DNA of 64,000 bases from Timema cristinae (GCA_039000515.1 JBCFYV010003508.1:47143265-47207264), one strand, 5' to 3'. Shown: positions 10,403 to 22,668, counted from the first letter of the stretch. Numbers and translations are program-made. The notes: a model not told the origin generated them from the letters alone.

Positions 10403-12420
10403 TAAAAAAAAAAAAACTGGAGTATTGAGGTAAATTTGCACAAGTTAGTTTTAATATTTAAAGAAATAATTGATAAATAAGTTTCAATCAACCTAACTAT
10501 AAATTACTTGCATATATAACTTATCCATTTGGCACTTAACAGTATCATCTAAAATATGTAAACTATACACGTAGGTAAAGCATTTTATTATTTATTAGCA
10601 CACAGTGTTGGGCCATATGAATATTTACACTAAGGGGTTCGCGACAAGAAATGTATTGAATGAATACAGTAAAAATTGTCTTTATATATTTGCTCCTTAC
10701 AATATGATAAAATATTATGTACTAACAATCAGAATTATATACAACTGAGGAAAACATTAGTGTATACAATAAATACAAGTTTGAAGAAATAAAGACAGAA
10801 GGTGACCAGTTTCATAGTCAGACTTAGTACGTCTCAAGTGTGTTGTAAATACAAGACTACACCTACCCTGGGCCAGTTTCATTCTACAGCTGCACTAAGT
10901 CTGACTGTAAAACTAAATGAGCCTAACCTTGTTTCTCACTTTCCACGAGATGTGTTTCTATTTCGTGGGTAACGTCTTATATCATTTTGAAACATAGGAT
11001 CAGGTATATTAAAGTACATTAGTCCATGTATATTTTTATCACATTATTTATAAATCAATACTCTCCAACCAATTTTGAATTTATATTTTTTCAAGATTGG
11101 AACAAAATCAAAAATACAAAACTGTCCTCATCAACCATTATTTGTTTTTGCGACCATATGAATATGTTTTTTCCGTATGCCTTTTTTTTTTTTGTAACCG
11201 AGGTATAATAGTTGAAGCTAGTTTCCAAATCAAATGAAACAGTCAAATACACTATCATAAGTTGTAGCGTAAGGTAACTGCACATAAACATGAAAGGCTA
11301 CTCAAATGTAGTTATTACTATTAATTATACATTAAAATAAACAAAATTTAGATAAACACATACATGAACAAGAAACTTGCGAGTGTATCTAGGCCTATAA
11401 TTTACAACTTCATTAGGTTTTTCAAAAGCTTTCACAATTCTACAGAAGATAATATATACAATAAATAGTTTAGACCATACTCGGTGAATGTACTATATAA
11501 AGACAATATTGTAACCTTTCTAAAATTAGTGTAGGTACACTCATTAAAAACATGCACTAACAATCACCAATATCTAACCTCAAAAACTTATAAAAAATAA
11601 ATTAAAAAAGGGGTTTCTAACAATTCGATTAAAATAAACAAAAAACCAATAAAATTCTGTTAGCGGTAAATAAAACTGTGTACATTTGGTAACAATGATG
11701 TTAGTCTATGAGTACCTAACAAACGAGGTCACTCTATAAAGATGAGAGCCTTATTATTAACAAAAAGCACACATGGAATGATTGTTAAGTCAGTTTAAAA
11801 TAAAAATTAATTGCTAATAACATTTTATAATAATTTTTTTAAAGATATCTAATGTTTTATGTGTATACTTACAATCGCCATAAAAAATAAATAGTGCAAA
11901 CAAGGTAAAAATGTTTAGGGGAAAAAAGGTTGTTTATCTTACAATTTTTTAAAAATAATTCATAGGTTTGTATTTTATGTATCTATTTCCAAATATATAA
12001 ATGGCAACAACAAACAAACAACTAAGTTAAGGATTATCTCACAGTGACGGTATTTTCACCTTAGATTGATGCATGTCTGGTAATAATATTAGTAATGTAC
12101 ATGTACATAAAACATAAATAAAGTTCTCATGAACAAAGACAGCATAAGACTAGAATAATGCAAGTTATTTGATTATGGTAGCAACACGTGTAATTAAAAA
12201 GAACGGATGTAAACCATAGGTGTAGACGCGAGGAAGTGCCCCCCCCCCCCCTAGTTCCACAGTCTTTTGCTCGGATAATAACTTGGCTCACTTGACTACT
12301 GGTATTAGAATGTATGGAAGGCAGATAAGGATCGAATGCCGACAAAAACTGATCATCTCCTCGAGGAAACTGCCAGATTTACCTACAAGCGTGAATTAAT
12401 CTCAAATATGTCAATAAAGC
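10403..12420. other. Two kilobases of AT-rich non-coding DNA
   Basis: No ORF, repeat or RNA gene is supported. A C12 run at 12240-12252 is a simple sequence. The 10,780-10,960 stretch is more balanced in composition, but it has stops in all frames. Confidence 0.45.
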
Positions 12421-12639
12421 TAGGATGGGTCTTCGGATCTCTAAGGATATTCGTGATATATGACTGCTTATTGTAATTATAAGATGAACTCAACAACCAG
12501 GCCCCAGACCAGTAATTTAACACTTGAATGTATGAATGTTATAATGAATGGATTAGAAAAAGAATGTTAACATTTAGTTCTCTTATGTTCATTATTTCTT
12601 ACAAGATTCACATTGAGGGTAAATTAGACCCAAATCTAG
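12421..12639. mobile_element. hAT-like MITE, family D, internally deleted copy
   Basis: It starts TAGGATGGGTCTTCGGATCTC and ends in the inverted counterpart (GACCCAAATCTAG). Internal words AACTCAACAACCAGGCCCC and AATGTTAACATTTAGTT are shared with the copies at 18735-19124 and 23150-23493. Confidence 0.6.
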
Positions 12640-12994
12640 TTGACGAGATTCTCATGATGTATCTTTAATTCACCCTGAAAGGTAACAAACTTACCTTGCA
12701 CGGTTCCACATCGGCACAGTTTACAAGGCAGGGCCGTAGGGTATGCTATAAGTTGCTACAATTCAGGCTAAACTTAGAGTACACAGTAGAGGTTTGCGTC
12801 CAGGTGTACGTGATACTATTCTTCATCCCCTCGAGTAATTTGAGTTCAAACAACCTCGCAGGAAGATGTCTCCTTTCAACAACCAGTTTTATCAGTTGCT
12901 AACCATGACATTCTAATAACCAGATGACTTCACACTACCCTCCTTGTTGGGTTATTTATACTCTCCCCCCTCCCCCCACCGAACAAAACTGACC

Positions 12995-13482
12995 ACTTAC
13001 CAAACCACATCCAAAAAATTCCAACGTTCCAATTAAAAAACGAAGTCGAGCAGGGAAGTTCCCTCTCACCATTACTATTTGTATCGGTGACGAAAATGAT
13101 AATGAACAGTGTGGCATGGACACCGGGTGAGGAGAAAATGAAAGCAATGACGTTTGATGATGACTTGTCGGTATGGGGGGGAGAAGGAAGAGGAAGTACA
13201 GGAACAAGAATGGAATGAGGAGGTGAAAGAGAGAGAGTGAAGTATCGGGGTAGTGTGATTGAGACAAAAGGGGCAGCAGATAATATTATATATGAGGACA
13301 GAGAGGAGAGGTTTTCTACAGGTGTGTAAGAGATCTACTGTGTAAGCGAGTGTAATACTTCATACCATTAGTAAGTATGCAGCGGAAACTTGGACTTAAG
13401 ATAAAAGAGAAAGGAAGTTTGTGAGGATCATGTTAGCTGTCACCAGGAGAGATAGGATTAGAATGAGGATGTAAGGTCTAGA
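12995..13482 (+). pseudogene. Decayed LINE reverse transcriptase fragment (family L-b)
   Basis: One plus-strand frame reads VEQGSSLSPLLF (13057-13092), the reverse-transcriptase motif preceding the catalytic box, and then MTFDDDLSVW (about 13150-13179), where the family normally has FADD. Stops and frameshifts follow. The fragment runs into the 62-bp minisatellite and the LINE 3' end at 13975-14195, so all three are pieces of one LINE copy. It is non-functional. Confidence 0.65.
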
Positions 13483-13974
13483 GTTGGAGTACATGAGGTA
13501 GTGGAGGAAGCTAGGATGATATGGTATGGACACATAATGAGGATGTTGGAGTACATGAGATAGTAGAGGAAGCAAGGCTGAGATGGTATGGACATGTAAT
13601 GAGATGTTGGAGTACATGGATAGTAGAGGAAGTTAGAGTGAGATGGATGGACATGTAATGAGGATGTTGGAGTACATGAGATAGAAGAGGAAGTAAGACT
13701 GAGATGGTATGGACATGTAATAAGGATGTTGGAGTACATGAGATAGTAGAGGAAGCAAGGCTGAGATGGTATGGACATGTAATGAGATGTTGGAGTACAT
13801 GGGATAGTAGAGGAAGTTAGAGTGAGATGGTATGGACATGTAATGAGGATGTTGGAGTACATGAGATAGTAGAGGAAGCAAGATGAGATGGTATGGATAT
13901 GTAATGAGGATGTTGGAGTACATGAGATAGTAGAGGAAGTTAGGATGAGATGGTATGGACACGTGATGAGGATG
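13483..13974 (+). repeat. Minisatellite, 8 units of ~61-62 bp, derived from LINE L-b coding sequence
   Basis: Units begin GTTGGAGTACATGAGATAG at about 13485, 13545, 13606, 13667, 13729, 13790, 13852 and 13913. Translated singly, a unit gives the LINE C-terminal words VHEIVEEARLRWYGHVM, seen as one unexpanded copy at 62055-62112 and, diverged, on the minus strand near 41040. Units 2-4 and 5-7 match pairwise (unit 2 with 5, 3 with 6), giving a three-unit higher-order repeat of about 185 bp. Large ORFs on the opposite strand across this array are artefacts. Confidence 0.85.
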
Positions 13975-14195
13975 GAAGGGGAGAGGATTCCAAGAAGATG
14001 AATAGACCGCAAGAGAGACCAAGGAAGAGATGGTAGGAATAGATAGCAGCAAGTGTGCAAGTGAGAGAAAGAGAGTACAGGAGGAAGAATGGAGTAAGAA
14101 CAGAGGGAGATGGAGGCATTTTACTAAACAGATCCAGACACAGGCTGAAAACAATTCATGACGATGATGATGTGATGATGATGATCCAAAAGAGT
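13975..14195 (+). mobile_element. LINE L-b 3' end with GATGAT tail
   Basis: The sequence continues from the last minisatellite unit through AGGGAGATGGAGGCATTTTA and CAGACACAGGCTGAAAAC to a GATGAT-type tail at 14160-14185. The same terminus occurs at 23510-23590 and 62270-62340, which fixes this as the 3' end of the family. Confidence 0.7.
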
Positions 14196-15663
14196 AGAGA
14201 GAAAAGTAAATAATTGGTGATTCATCGCCAAACACAATACAAGGTAAACCAATAGCCTGAAACTGTCGTCCTATAAATCTCTCAGACTCAAGCCATCAAG
14301 CTCTCACATGTCACAATAGTTTACTGGTTTTGAAAAAATGCCTTGTGGAACGATACCACGAATCTTTTAATTAATATTATAATTTTATTACAAACAATTA
14401 TTATTACTCAATGTCAAAAAAAAAGTTTTTCTTAATATTAACTATTGAAATGTTGGAGTATGTAGAATAAAATTTAAAGTTCAGAAAACTCTAAATAATA
14501 TTATTATATTTGCACATTTTTCTACTGCTAATTTTTTTCTTTCTTTTTTAAACTTATATACATTACATTCAACAATCATAAAAAAACTATATGTTTTCCC
14601 TCAGCAGTGAATTAAGATGTAGCCTTGTGAGTTTTGTGTGTAAGGGTGCATTCTATACAAACTTTTCTTTGGCGATTAAATGTTAAAATACACTTTATCT
14701 ATTATAGTCTAATATTGAAATGCTTGTGTTAATGGATGCTATTTGTAGATGAATAGACATAAACATTTACTTTCTATAAATTGACAATGTTCTCTTAAAT
14801 ATACTTTTTCAAGAAATTCATAGAATAGAAAACACTTTAAAAAAAGGTGAAATCTTTAAACTACTGGCCATAATATTTGCAAAATGTTGGTTTTCAATAT
14901 ACATGTGACATATTTTTTATAAGAGATCAATTAACCAAGTTAACTACAAATGAATGAGTGTTAGTGCTGACAAAAATAACCTAACTATGAATAAATAGAA
15001 ACACAGGCTAGTCAATGTCTAAGTTGTGGATTCTAAATTTAATTTTAGTGTGAGATATTTAAACAAGATTTAAAAAATATATATCGAGTTGAAAAACACA
15101 TTTTTGTTGGTTTTATGTAACATTGTTTGTGCTATCTGCAAGATAATATATTCATTTGTTATGAAAACTAAGCAAATAAATAAACAGATATAATTTTTGA
15201 GCATATATATCATCTCGGGAAGTATATCTACACGTTTTGGTGAAGCTAAATTGGTATTCTATTACTTGTGACATTTTACAGTTGACCTACAATTTTTACA
15301 AAGCTCAGCTAACCAATCAATTTGCCACGCTACTCTTAACTATTTTAACTGTATAAAATTTCCACAAAACAATTTTCATCAATCAAATCTTATTAATATG
15401 AGATGCCATATTGAAGACTTCAGCTTACATTTATGACGGAATTTTTATTAAAACATTTTTGTGAAAAAAAAAAAATCTATTTTAACTTGTAACATTTCAA
15501 ATTATAATGAAGAAATATTAATAAAAGAGAGTATTAATAATAGATTATGTATGATTAAATTTAATAATTTAAGCTAATATTTCGACACATGATCGCGTAT
15601 AGTATGATCCTTAAGTTACTTTTAAAATTATTCATAAATTAAAAATGTTATAGCGACTTAATA
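14196..15663. other. AT-rich non-coding DNA
   Basis: Nothing supported: no ORF, no recognised repeat. Confidence 0.45.
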
Positions 15664-15785
15664 CAGTAAAGTCTCGGAAACTCGAAATAAAATAAATAAA
15701 GCGTTAAACTTACTTGCCCAGTTTCTAAATAGTGTCTATATAGTCTATAACTCAACATTCTAAAACTGGACACCCTAAACCGTGT
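15664..15785. mobile_element. Possible pogo/Tigger-like terminal fragment
   Basis: ACAGTAAAGTCTCGGAAACTCGA resembles the terminal inverted repeat of pogo-type DNA transposons, where CAGTAAA-TCTCG-TAACTCGA is common. The far end is not seen, so this is a solo terminus at best. Confidence 0.3.
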
Positions 15786-16202
15786 TATATTATCTAATCA
15801 GTGCCAATTTATACATATGTACATATTGTAATAAATATAGTACATACTATGTAGTATATTACATAACTAACGCACATAAGAAATATAAACACTTAAACTT
15901 ACTTGTACATACAGAATTTCTACAAGTCAGTCCTGTTTTGAGGAAAAACTTGTGAGTTTCAACAAACTGACAGTTGAATTACATTGGATTGTGATGACTG
16001 ATGCCAACAACTGTGTACTCGTGCGCGTATCAAGTTTCTGAGACTCTAATGTACTCTCAAACTAAACATTAAATATACATTTATATTTAAGGCAGCAAAA
16101 TCCAAATGATTGTTACTTGTACGAAACATATTATGAAATATTAATTACAACGCATCATATTGGACAAAAGTGTACACCTAGTGTAATGTCAATCAGTGTA
16201 GT

Positions 16203-16345
16203 ACCGTGTTTCCCAAACTGTGGGGTACCAAAAGTTTTTGAAATGTCAACTTTTTTTTAATTACTTTAAAATTGAAAATGGTTAAAAAATGTAAAATCGA
16301 AGAAACAAGAGAGCGGGAGAGAGAAATACCCCACTGTTCCCTCTC
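16203..16345. mobile_element. Small hAT-like MITE remnant
   Basis: GTTTCCCAAACTGTGGGGTA at the left and the inverted word GAAATACCCCACTGTTCCC at the right form imperfect terminal inverted repeats about 140 bp apart. CAGTGTTTCCCAAACTGTGG is a familiar hAT terminus in animals. Confidence 0.35.
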
Positions 16346-16399
16346 GTGCCCATTAAAACTAGGAGCGAGTTGAAATTTGACGCTCTAAAAATGGAGTGT

Positions 16400-16650
16400 T
16401 TTTTTAGCACCACCTCTTATGTCTCGTTTGGGTTCTACGCTTATTTACGATAATGGTTTAGGGACGTAGAAGGTTATATCTAATGGAAGTGTACCAGCAT
16501 TTTCTTGGATGGGAAGTGGAAAGCCATTTTAGAAAAACCACCCTCAGTATACACCCAATTGAGATTCGAACCTTGATCTCCCCGTCATCGGCAATTTGGT
16601 CTACTGTGATAGTAGCGCCTTAGACCATGCGGCCACCGAAGCGGGTGGTC
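16400..16650 (-). mobile_element. SINE-A, minus orientation
   Basis: It begins (plus-strand view) with the family 3' tail TTAGCACCACCTCTTATG and runs through AACCACCCTCAGTATACACC and a B-box complement (AGATTCGAACC). It ends in the head complement CCACCGAAGCGGG. Confidence 0.75.
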
Positions 16651-17195
16651 GTGGTTTTGTAATGTTTGTGAAGTACAGGAGTAGTGGAAATGGAATCTAT
16701 GAGAAAGAGAATCAATAGAGATGGAGACGCAAGTAATTTAGTTTAAATGAAATCGCAGAAAACATTCTTTGCCGAGACAGCCAATTTTCTTTATATCACC
16801 AGAGCTATTTGCGTTTTTACCAATAGAAATTAAAAATCACTTAATATATTGCGTGAACTGAAATAATAGCATAGTAAACTAGCAAAACTATTATCATTGA
16901 TAAGCTAAGGCTTTTGCTAGCAGTTTTGTCTCAAATAACTCTACAAATATAAGATTAGCAAACTAGCCCACTCATTTGCATAAGTTGATGAATCTTTGTT
17001 AATCTAATCAATAATCTCATCATGAGACAGTTTAGCTTATATAATTATCATAAATTACAGTTTAAAAATATAGTAGATAACTTACTATATAACACTATAC
17101 TATTATAATGAGATATTACAAAGTTGTGCAACAGTGACAAAACAAAAGATATTTAAAAAACAATAATTTTGTAGTTACACACAGATGATTGGGAA

Positions 17196-17410
17196 CTCAT
17201 ACCTTAGGTCATTCAGTAGCGTGTCTGTCTACTGAGCTAAGGGTCTTGGTTCGATTCCCGGCATGGCTGAAAATGGATCATTGGTGAAATGACGGTTTAC
17301 CCTCTCACATTGATAAATTAATGGCCAGAGACTGGATGTTGTGCCTGTCCTAGTCTTAAGTTAGATTATAAGGCAAATTAAGCTATGACAGGCCTAGCAA
17401 GCCGTTAATG
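17196..17410 (+). mobile_element. SINE-B, plus orientation
   Basis: This is the best-preserved head of the family: CTGAGCTAAGGGTCTTGG, then B-box GGTTCGATTCC, body CATTGATAAATTAATGGCC, tail GACAGGCCTAGCAAGCCG. Confidence 0.8.
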
Positions 17411-18734
17411 GAAAAATATATGGTTTGGATAAAAAAATTGACCTGGACACAATAATGGATGGGATGAAATTACTAAGGTCTTCAGATCATTTGTTGTACT
17501 TCTCTCAAAATTATATTCAATTAAATTCAATAATTCTAATTTGTGATAATTATTTAAAAAAACGACCCCACCCCCCCTCCAACTGTACATGCATATGAGT
17601 ACAATTGAGTTAATTGTAATACAATCCTTTACATGTAAAGCTTTGCATCTTTACTAAATGTTGAGTTTTCTTTAAAACCTGGTGAAAACTAGTTCCAATA
17701 TTTTTGTTTACAATACGCTAATAAAATATTACTATACACTATACATGACAGATTACTCCCATATGTACACTTTGTGAAGTTATTTAAAATGTTACAACTA
17801 GTAATTTATACATAAGTACTTTCTAACATGTTATTTATTAAATAATTATTTAATACAATATATTATGTACATTTAATTTATATACAAAATTAGTTTAGTT
17901 AGTTTGAAAAGTAGATAGTCTCTAAGCTTTCAAGTAATAATTAGGTACAAAAGGAAGATTTAAGATAATCTGAATTGACTATGAGACCAACTTGATTGAA
18001 GGTTACGGGTTAGTGCAGCTACAATTTGATTGCAACCTACAAATTTGCTGAGACAGATATGATGTTGATTAAAATATTTTAAGATTCTTGTTTTTGACCA
18101 ATCAAATAAGCAATGTTACGTCTTCCATTTGGTTATGATACATTGAGTTAAAGCTTAGAAATACAGTGATAAATTAGCGATAAGTGATCATGTATGGTGA
18201 ACATCTTAGTAAGCACCCAGTTTCTTACTAATATATCATTGACGCACCCAGTTCTTACTAATATATCATTGAACCATATTATTATTTACCATGCATGCCC
18301 CAATTAGTTAAAACTTTTTTTGAACTAAGTAAGAGCCATCTAATGTATGTGATGCTAGCCAGTATCTATAAAGTGCATTCACCATTTGTTGGACCTTTAA
18401 AACAAACGTTTTAACAAATTATAATATTCACTTGAAAATGATAGCTTTCGATTATAATAATACTTTAGTTTAAACCGTTGAAACTGTCTGAGGTTACAAG
18501 AGCTAAAGAATGCACACTTTAAAGTAGATCTATTAACTTTTAAAAAATCTTAAATAAATCGTCCAAATTTAAAAAAAACGAGTTAACAAATAAATTTATA
18601 TTTCTTATTACTTTATCATCGTGTTATTTGAAATATTGTTAGTTTCTTATAAGCCTTTGAGTGAATTAAGTAAAATTTGATTTGTCTGTAGAAAGGTAAT
18701 GTGTATAGACAGTTTGTTGTGTAAAGAATAAATA
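17411..18734. other. AT-rich non-coding with a small tandem duplication
   Basis: Nothing coding. At about 18216-18276 a 31-bp word containing CACCCAGTTTCTTACTAATA is present twice in tandem. Confidence 0.5.
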
Positions 18735-19124
18735 CCAAGGATGGGCCTCGAATCCTTGAATCCTTAAGCATATTCGAGATTCAAGAAAATTTTAGATCAA
18801 AGACTCAAATCCTTTATTTTATTTTGTTCAAGTTAAATTAGTTTTATAGCGTTAATACTGCTTATTGGTAATTCAGAACCAACTATAATATTATAGAATG
18901 AATTCAACAACCAGGCCCCAGACCGGTAATGGAACACTTAACTGAATGTATGAATATTATAATGAATGGTCAATGGAGTGTAAGAAAGAATGTTAACATT
19001 TAGTTATTATTTATATTTTATATTATTCCATTATATTTATATTTCCTCTTATATTGATAATTTTTTCCAAGATTCGGATTCAAGATTCAAAGATAAATTG
19101 GAGATTCGAATTTGACCCAACTCT
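18735..19124. mobile_element. hAT-like MITE, family D, full-length with 8-bp target duplication
   Basis: A 390-bp element starting CCAAGGATGGGCCTCGAATC and ending in the inverted match (GATTCGAATTTGACCCAACT, then CT). It is flanked on both sides by AATAAATA (18727-18734 and 19125-19132). Eight-base duplications and a GGGTTGGGC-type terminus are typical of hAT elements. There is no coding capacity. Related copies: 12421-12639 and 23150-23493. Confidence 0.65.
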
Positions 19125-19480
19125 AATAAATAAAATAGTGATGTACATTAATTAAAAGTCAGCTAATACGATTATATAAAATCAGAAAAATTGTTGTTCA
19201 AAAGTGACCACTTTGATTGATCACAGGTACATTGTCTGTTAAAGTTTTTTTTAAATATAAAATGCTTCTTCATATTACACTATTGGCAAATATGTACTTT
19301 TATAGTTTAATTTGTTTCCTATCAGCCTAAACTTATGATATCTTCAGATATTTGGATGCATTCTATATAAAAAGTATTTGTAAAATACTCTGCATTTTAG
19401 TGGGGATGAAATATATGACTATTTATTTAAAAATAGATAACTATTGGGTAACTTAGGGCTCTTAGTGAAGAAATTCTCTT

Positions 19481-19860
19481 AAGGGGGCGACGTAGGGGCG
19501 CAAGAAAAGGCCCATAACTTTTTTTATAGCAAATCTTTTTTTTTGCTCAAAATAAATCGAATATTTTTCCAGTATGAAACACAGAGTTAGATTTTCTTCA
19601 CATGGTGATATCAACAGTTGTTGAATATCTGTAATGACCATGGCGGCATTGGATGAAAAACATTTAATGTAGAGAAAAAGTTGTCATTAAATTCCAGGAC
19701 ATTCATGATAGATATTCAACAACTGTTGATATCACCAGGTGAAGAACATTAAACTCTTGTGTTTCTACTGGAGCAATATTCTATTTATTTTGACCAATAT
19801 GTTTTGTTGTAAAAACTGCAAAAACATCTACCTTTTTTTCATATCCCCTACATCTTGACT
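19481..19860. mobile_element. Foldback/MITE element, family F, copy 2
   Basis: Two arms of about 150 bp are inverted around about 19650. The words GGTGATATCAACAGTTGTTG and its reverse complement lie at about 19604 and 19709, and AAAATAAATCGAATATTTTT and TCCAGTATGAAACACAG both recur inverted. The outer ends are GTAGGGGCGCAAGAAAAGG and its inverted counterpart. Confidence 0.7.
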
Positions 19861-20407
19861 TATTTAAGATTTCTGTATATTTTAGAGTTGTGATAAACAA
19901 AAAATTAAAATTGGTTCTATACAGGTGACATTCCAAATAAATCTTGTTGAATAAATAATTAATTTAAGTCTCATTAATACAACACTAAACCACTACTCTA
20001 ATAAGTTAATAATATTATGTAGTTATGTTGTGTAGTTATGTAGGTTACAAAATATAACCTTCGACCACTTAAAACAAACTTGAGTTTTAATAACAAAAAC
20101 ATGCTTAAAAAAATATATATTTTTTTGTTAAAAATATGAACTATTAGAAAACTGGGTAGCTTTCAACTATTGGCCACACAATTCAACATTAAAAAAAAAG
20201 TTTACTCTCCCAGGTAGTTGATTGGAAGCTGTCTAAAGACAGCCTTAAAATATTTCTTAAAACAGCTAACAACGCAAGCGCTACATTTTATTAAGATGAA
20301 TACATTGCACAACTGTATTAAATATTCATTTCATCAGAGAGAACAAAAATACAGTACTTTGGTAAACTATTGTGATAAGAACCAACAAATCTTACTTGGA
20401 AACAAAT

Positions 20408-20932
20408 TCATATAAATACCATTTTAAGAGGGCGTTTAACACAAGTGCACAGACAAAGGTATAAAGCAGACATTCGGTAGTCGTACAATGTTTTCGCTAC
20501 GATCCTTGAGTTGGGTTGAGTCCTTGGGCACTGGCGAGTGATAGTGGCAGTTCTCGGTGATAACATCACTTCCAAGTAAAACAACTCGCTTTCAAACAAT
20601 TTGTTGTAAAGGCTACGAGTCGGAGAGCCAATAGTGTTGGTTCCAGCAATTTCCCCCCGCTCGACCCCTTCCAATGAACAAATCTTTTCAGACAAGTAAC
20701 TAGTCGATAGTTTGTAAACGCTGATTAGGTGCCTTTGGAGGTTGGGCCTGCTACCTAAACCTGGATTTGTGAAAACCGGTTTATCGACACTAGAAGGCAA
20801 TTTTTGTCTGTTCTCCAGTGTAAGACAATCTTTAGGGTGAACTATTTTTAAAACTGACTGTTTGATAGCAATGTTCTCACTTGGGACTGCACCCAGCGAT
20901 CCCCGTGTCAAAGGACTAAAGCTCTCTCAACA
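20408..20932 (-). CDS. Unidentified ORF, ~175 codons, coding-like composition
   Basis: An uninterrupted minus-strand frame runs from about 20932 (after a stop) to a stop at 20408. It is much less AT-rich than its surroundings and the longest ORF in the first 45 kb outside repeat arrays. I do not recognise the product. The protein contains SPLTRGSLGAVPSEN near its start, NPGLGSRPNLQRHL in the middle and a short cysteine-containing hydrophobic patch (ALYLCLCTC) near the end. No signal peptide, membrane segment or repeat stands out. An ATG at about 20944, slightly upstream, lies in a different frame. No clear splice acceptor is visible at the upstream end, and no partner exons were found, so it could be a terminal exon, an expressed non-coding region or a fossil element. 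Confidence 0.3.
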
Positions 20933-20935
20933 AGC

Positions 20936-21704
20936 ACAGCCATTTTAACCTGAAACTGCAAGTCTGGCATAACCTTGTTTGTACACTGGGGATAATCACT
21001 TTAAAAAAACAACAATAATTGCAGCGTCATTTCATAGTCTTGGGGGTAAATGGGGGTTAGTGCCGAGTCACTGGGGTTTATGACCTCTCCTTTGACCTTG
21101 AAATGCAACTAATACATTCATTATAATTAATATACACCTCTTCAAGACATTAAATAGAAATGAACATATACTATTATTATTGGGCTATATATTTTAGCAA
21201 TACTATATATGAATTAGAGTCGTGTAGCTAAAAGAGGGTTCTGAGGTTTTGCCTCTAGCCCCCCCCCCCCCTCAAATATCAACATAAGTAGTGACTGCCA
21301 CCACCGGCTATTTTCTTGGCCTGCAACATCTCAAATAATAAATGGACTTGCTCATTTAATAACGACATGCCCCCCTCCCCCCCTACATTGTTAAAGATGT
21401 ACCTTAGTTCTCTAGACCACCCTCTAAGGCTGTATGAAGCTTTGCACAATGGTATTTATTTGTTGTTCCAAAATATTGTATTAGCTGACAAACTAAATAA
21501 AGCTAATAGAAATAAAAAAAATAAAAAATCAGTCATCAGTAAACTTTATTTAGTTTTATAACTAAAGTAAAAATAAAAAAGTGCAGACTTATGACTATAT
21601 AATAATAAATAAATAAATATAAAGTTTGAACAAAGCTAAGCTGTTTTGGCTCTGGCCTCAGGGACAGAAAAAGGGCAAGCCGAATTGAATGACCCACTTT
21701 TTTT
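20936..21704. other. Non-coding, simple-sequence rich
   Basis: Poly-C runs near 21260 and 21371, otherwise AT-rich. No gene is supported. Confidence 0.4.
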
Positions 21705-22668
21705 TTGTGTTTAAGGATTAATCAAAATCTCAAGGTTGAAAATTATCCCAATCACAATGTTTTCAAATCAAAACTAGGGATAATATCTTATACTCCTCTC
21801 CAAATTCGTACCACTGTACATATAAATCCCACCAATCACCAACAATACCTCCACTACCATTCAGCCTTGCCACACGAGCCAAACGGATATGTTCAGAACC
21901 CGACGATTTAACTGAATATTGTAAACAACTCTCCACAGTTTTCCAAAGTAGAGGTTACCCCAAGCCTCTAATAGACAACCAAATCTCCAGAGCACTCTCC
22001 AGGGATGACTACGACCCTCCAAAAAAAGTTGAGGACATCCCTCTCACAACCCAATACCATCCTGGTCTACAACGTATCAACACCATCCTTAAATGTGGTT
22101 ACAAATTCCTAACCAGTTCTACCCAGACCCAAAACCTTCTTAGTTCACCCCCAAGAGTCACTTTCAAACGGCCACCCAATCTTCACAATATTCTAGTCCA
22201 TCCCAAACTTCCTGACCCCAAGAGAATCCGAGAAGAAAAACCGACTAACGAAGGTTCGTACCTCTGCGGTAGCACCCGTTGCAGCACATGTGGAATCCAC
22301 CTACCAGCTACATCCTTCAACAGCAAAGTAACCAAATTGGAATACAAAATCCCTGGGTATTACAATTGCAAAACCAATAACTTGATATATCAACTACAGT
22401 GCAAATCATGTGATGCAGAATATATAGGTCTCACTACAGGTTCTCTCAGACAGCGAATGAACAATCATCGTTTTGACACAAACCACAAAGATCCGGACAA
22501 GCCTGTACCCATCCATGATGGTACTCACAACCAGGACTTTCAAACCTGCTACACCACCAAAATATTAAGAGCATTTCCCAAACAGTGCCAACAGTTCTCA
22601 ACTTAGACAGTGGGAACTGGCCCACCAATGGATTACCAAATCAAGATTACCACCAGGCCTTAAAATAA
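21705..22668 (+). pseudogene. Penelope-like element, C-terminal part with GIY-YIG endonuclease
   Basis: Penelope-like elements are retroelements whose single ORF joins a telomerase-like reverse transcriptase to a GIY-YIG nuclease. Here only the 3' part remains. The first frame (21705-21911) carries HINPTNHQQYLHYHSA, the segment just after the reverse transcriptase. After a one-base frame change near 21905 a second frame is open to 22606, with CGSTRCSTC (about 22265-22291), a zinc-binding linker typical of the group. It then has NNLIYQLQCKSC and EYIGLTTGSLRQRMNNHR (about 22378-22470), the GIY and YIG halves of the nuclease with its arginine. Another frame change near 22600 leads into LRQWELAHQWITKSRLPPGL, the usual C-terminus. 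The frameshifts and the absent reverse transcriptase make this a dead fragment. Confidence 0.8.

Noticed and set aside
13396..14235. 200-codon antisense ORFs over the 62-bp array
   Set aside because: They are shadows of the plus-strand LINE repeat units and contain only the array's periodic words.
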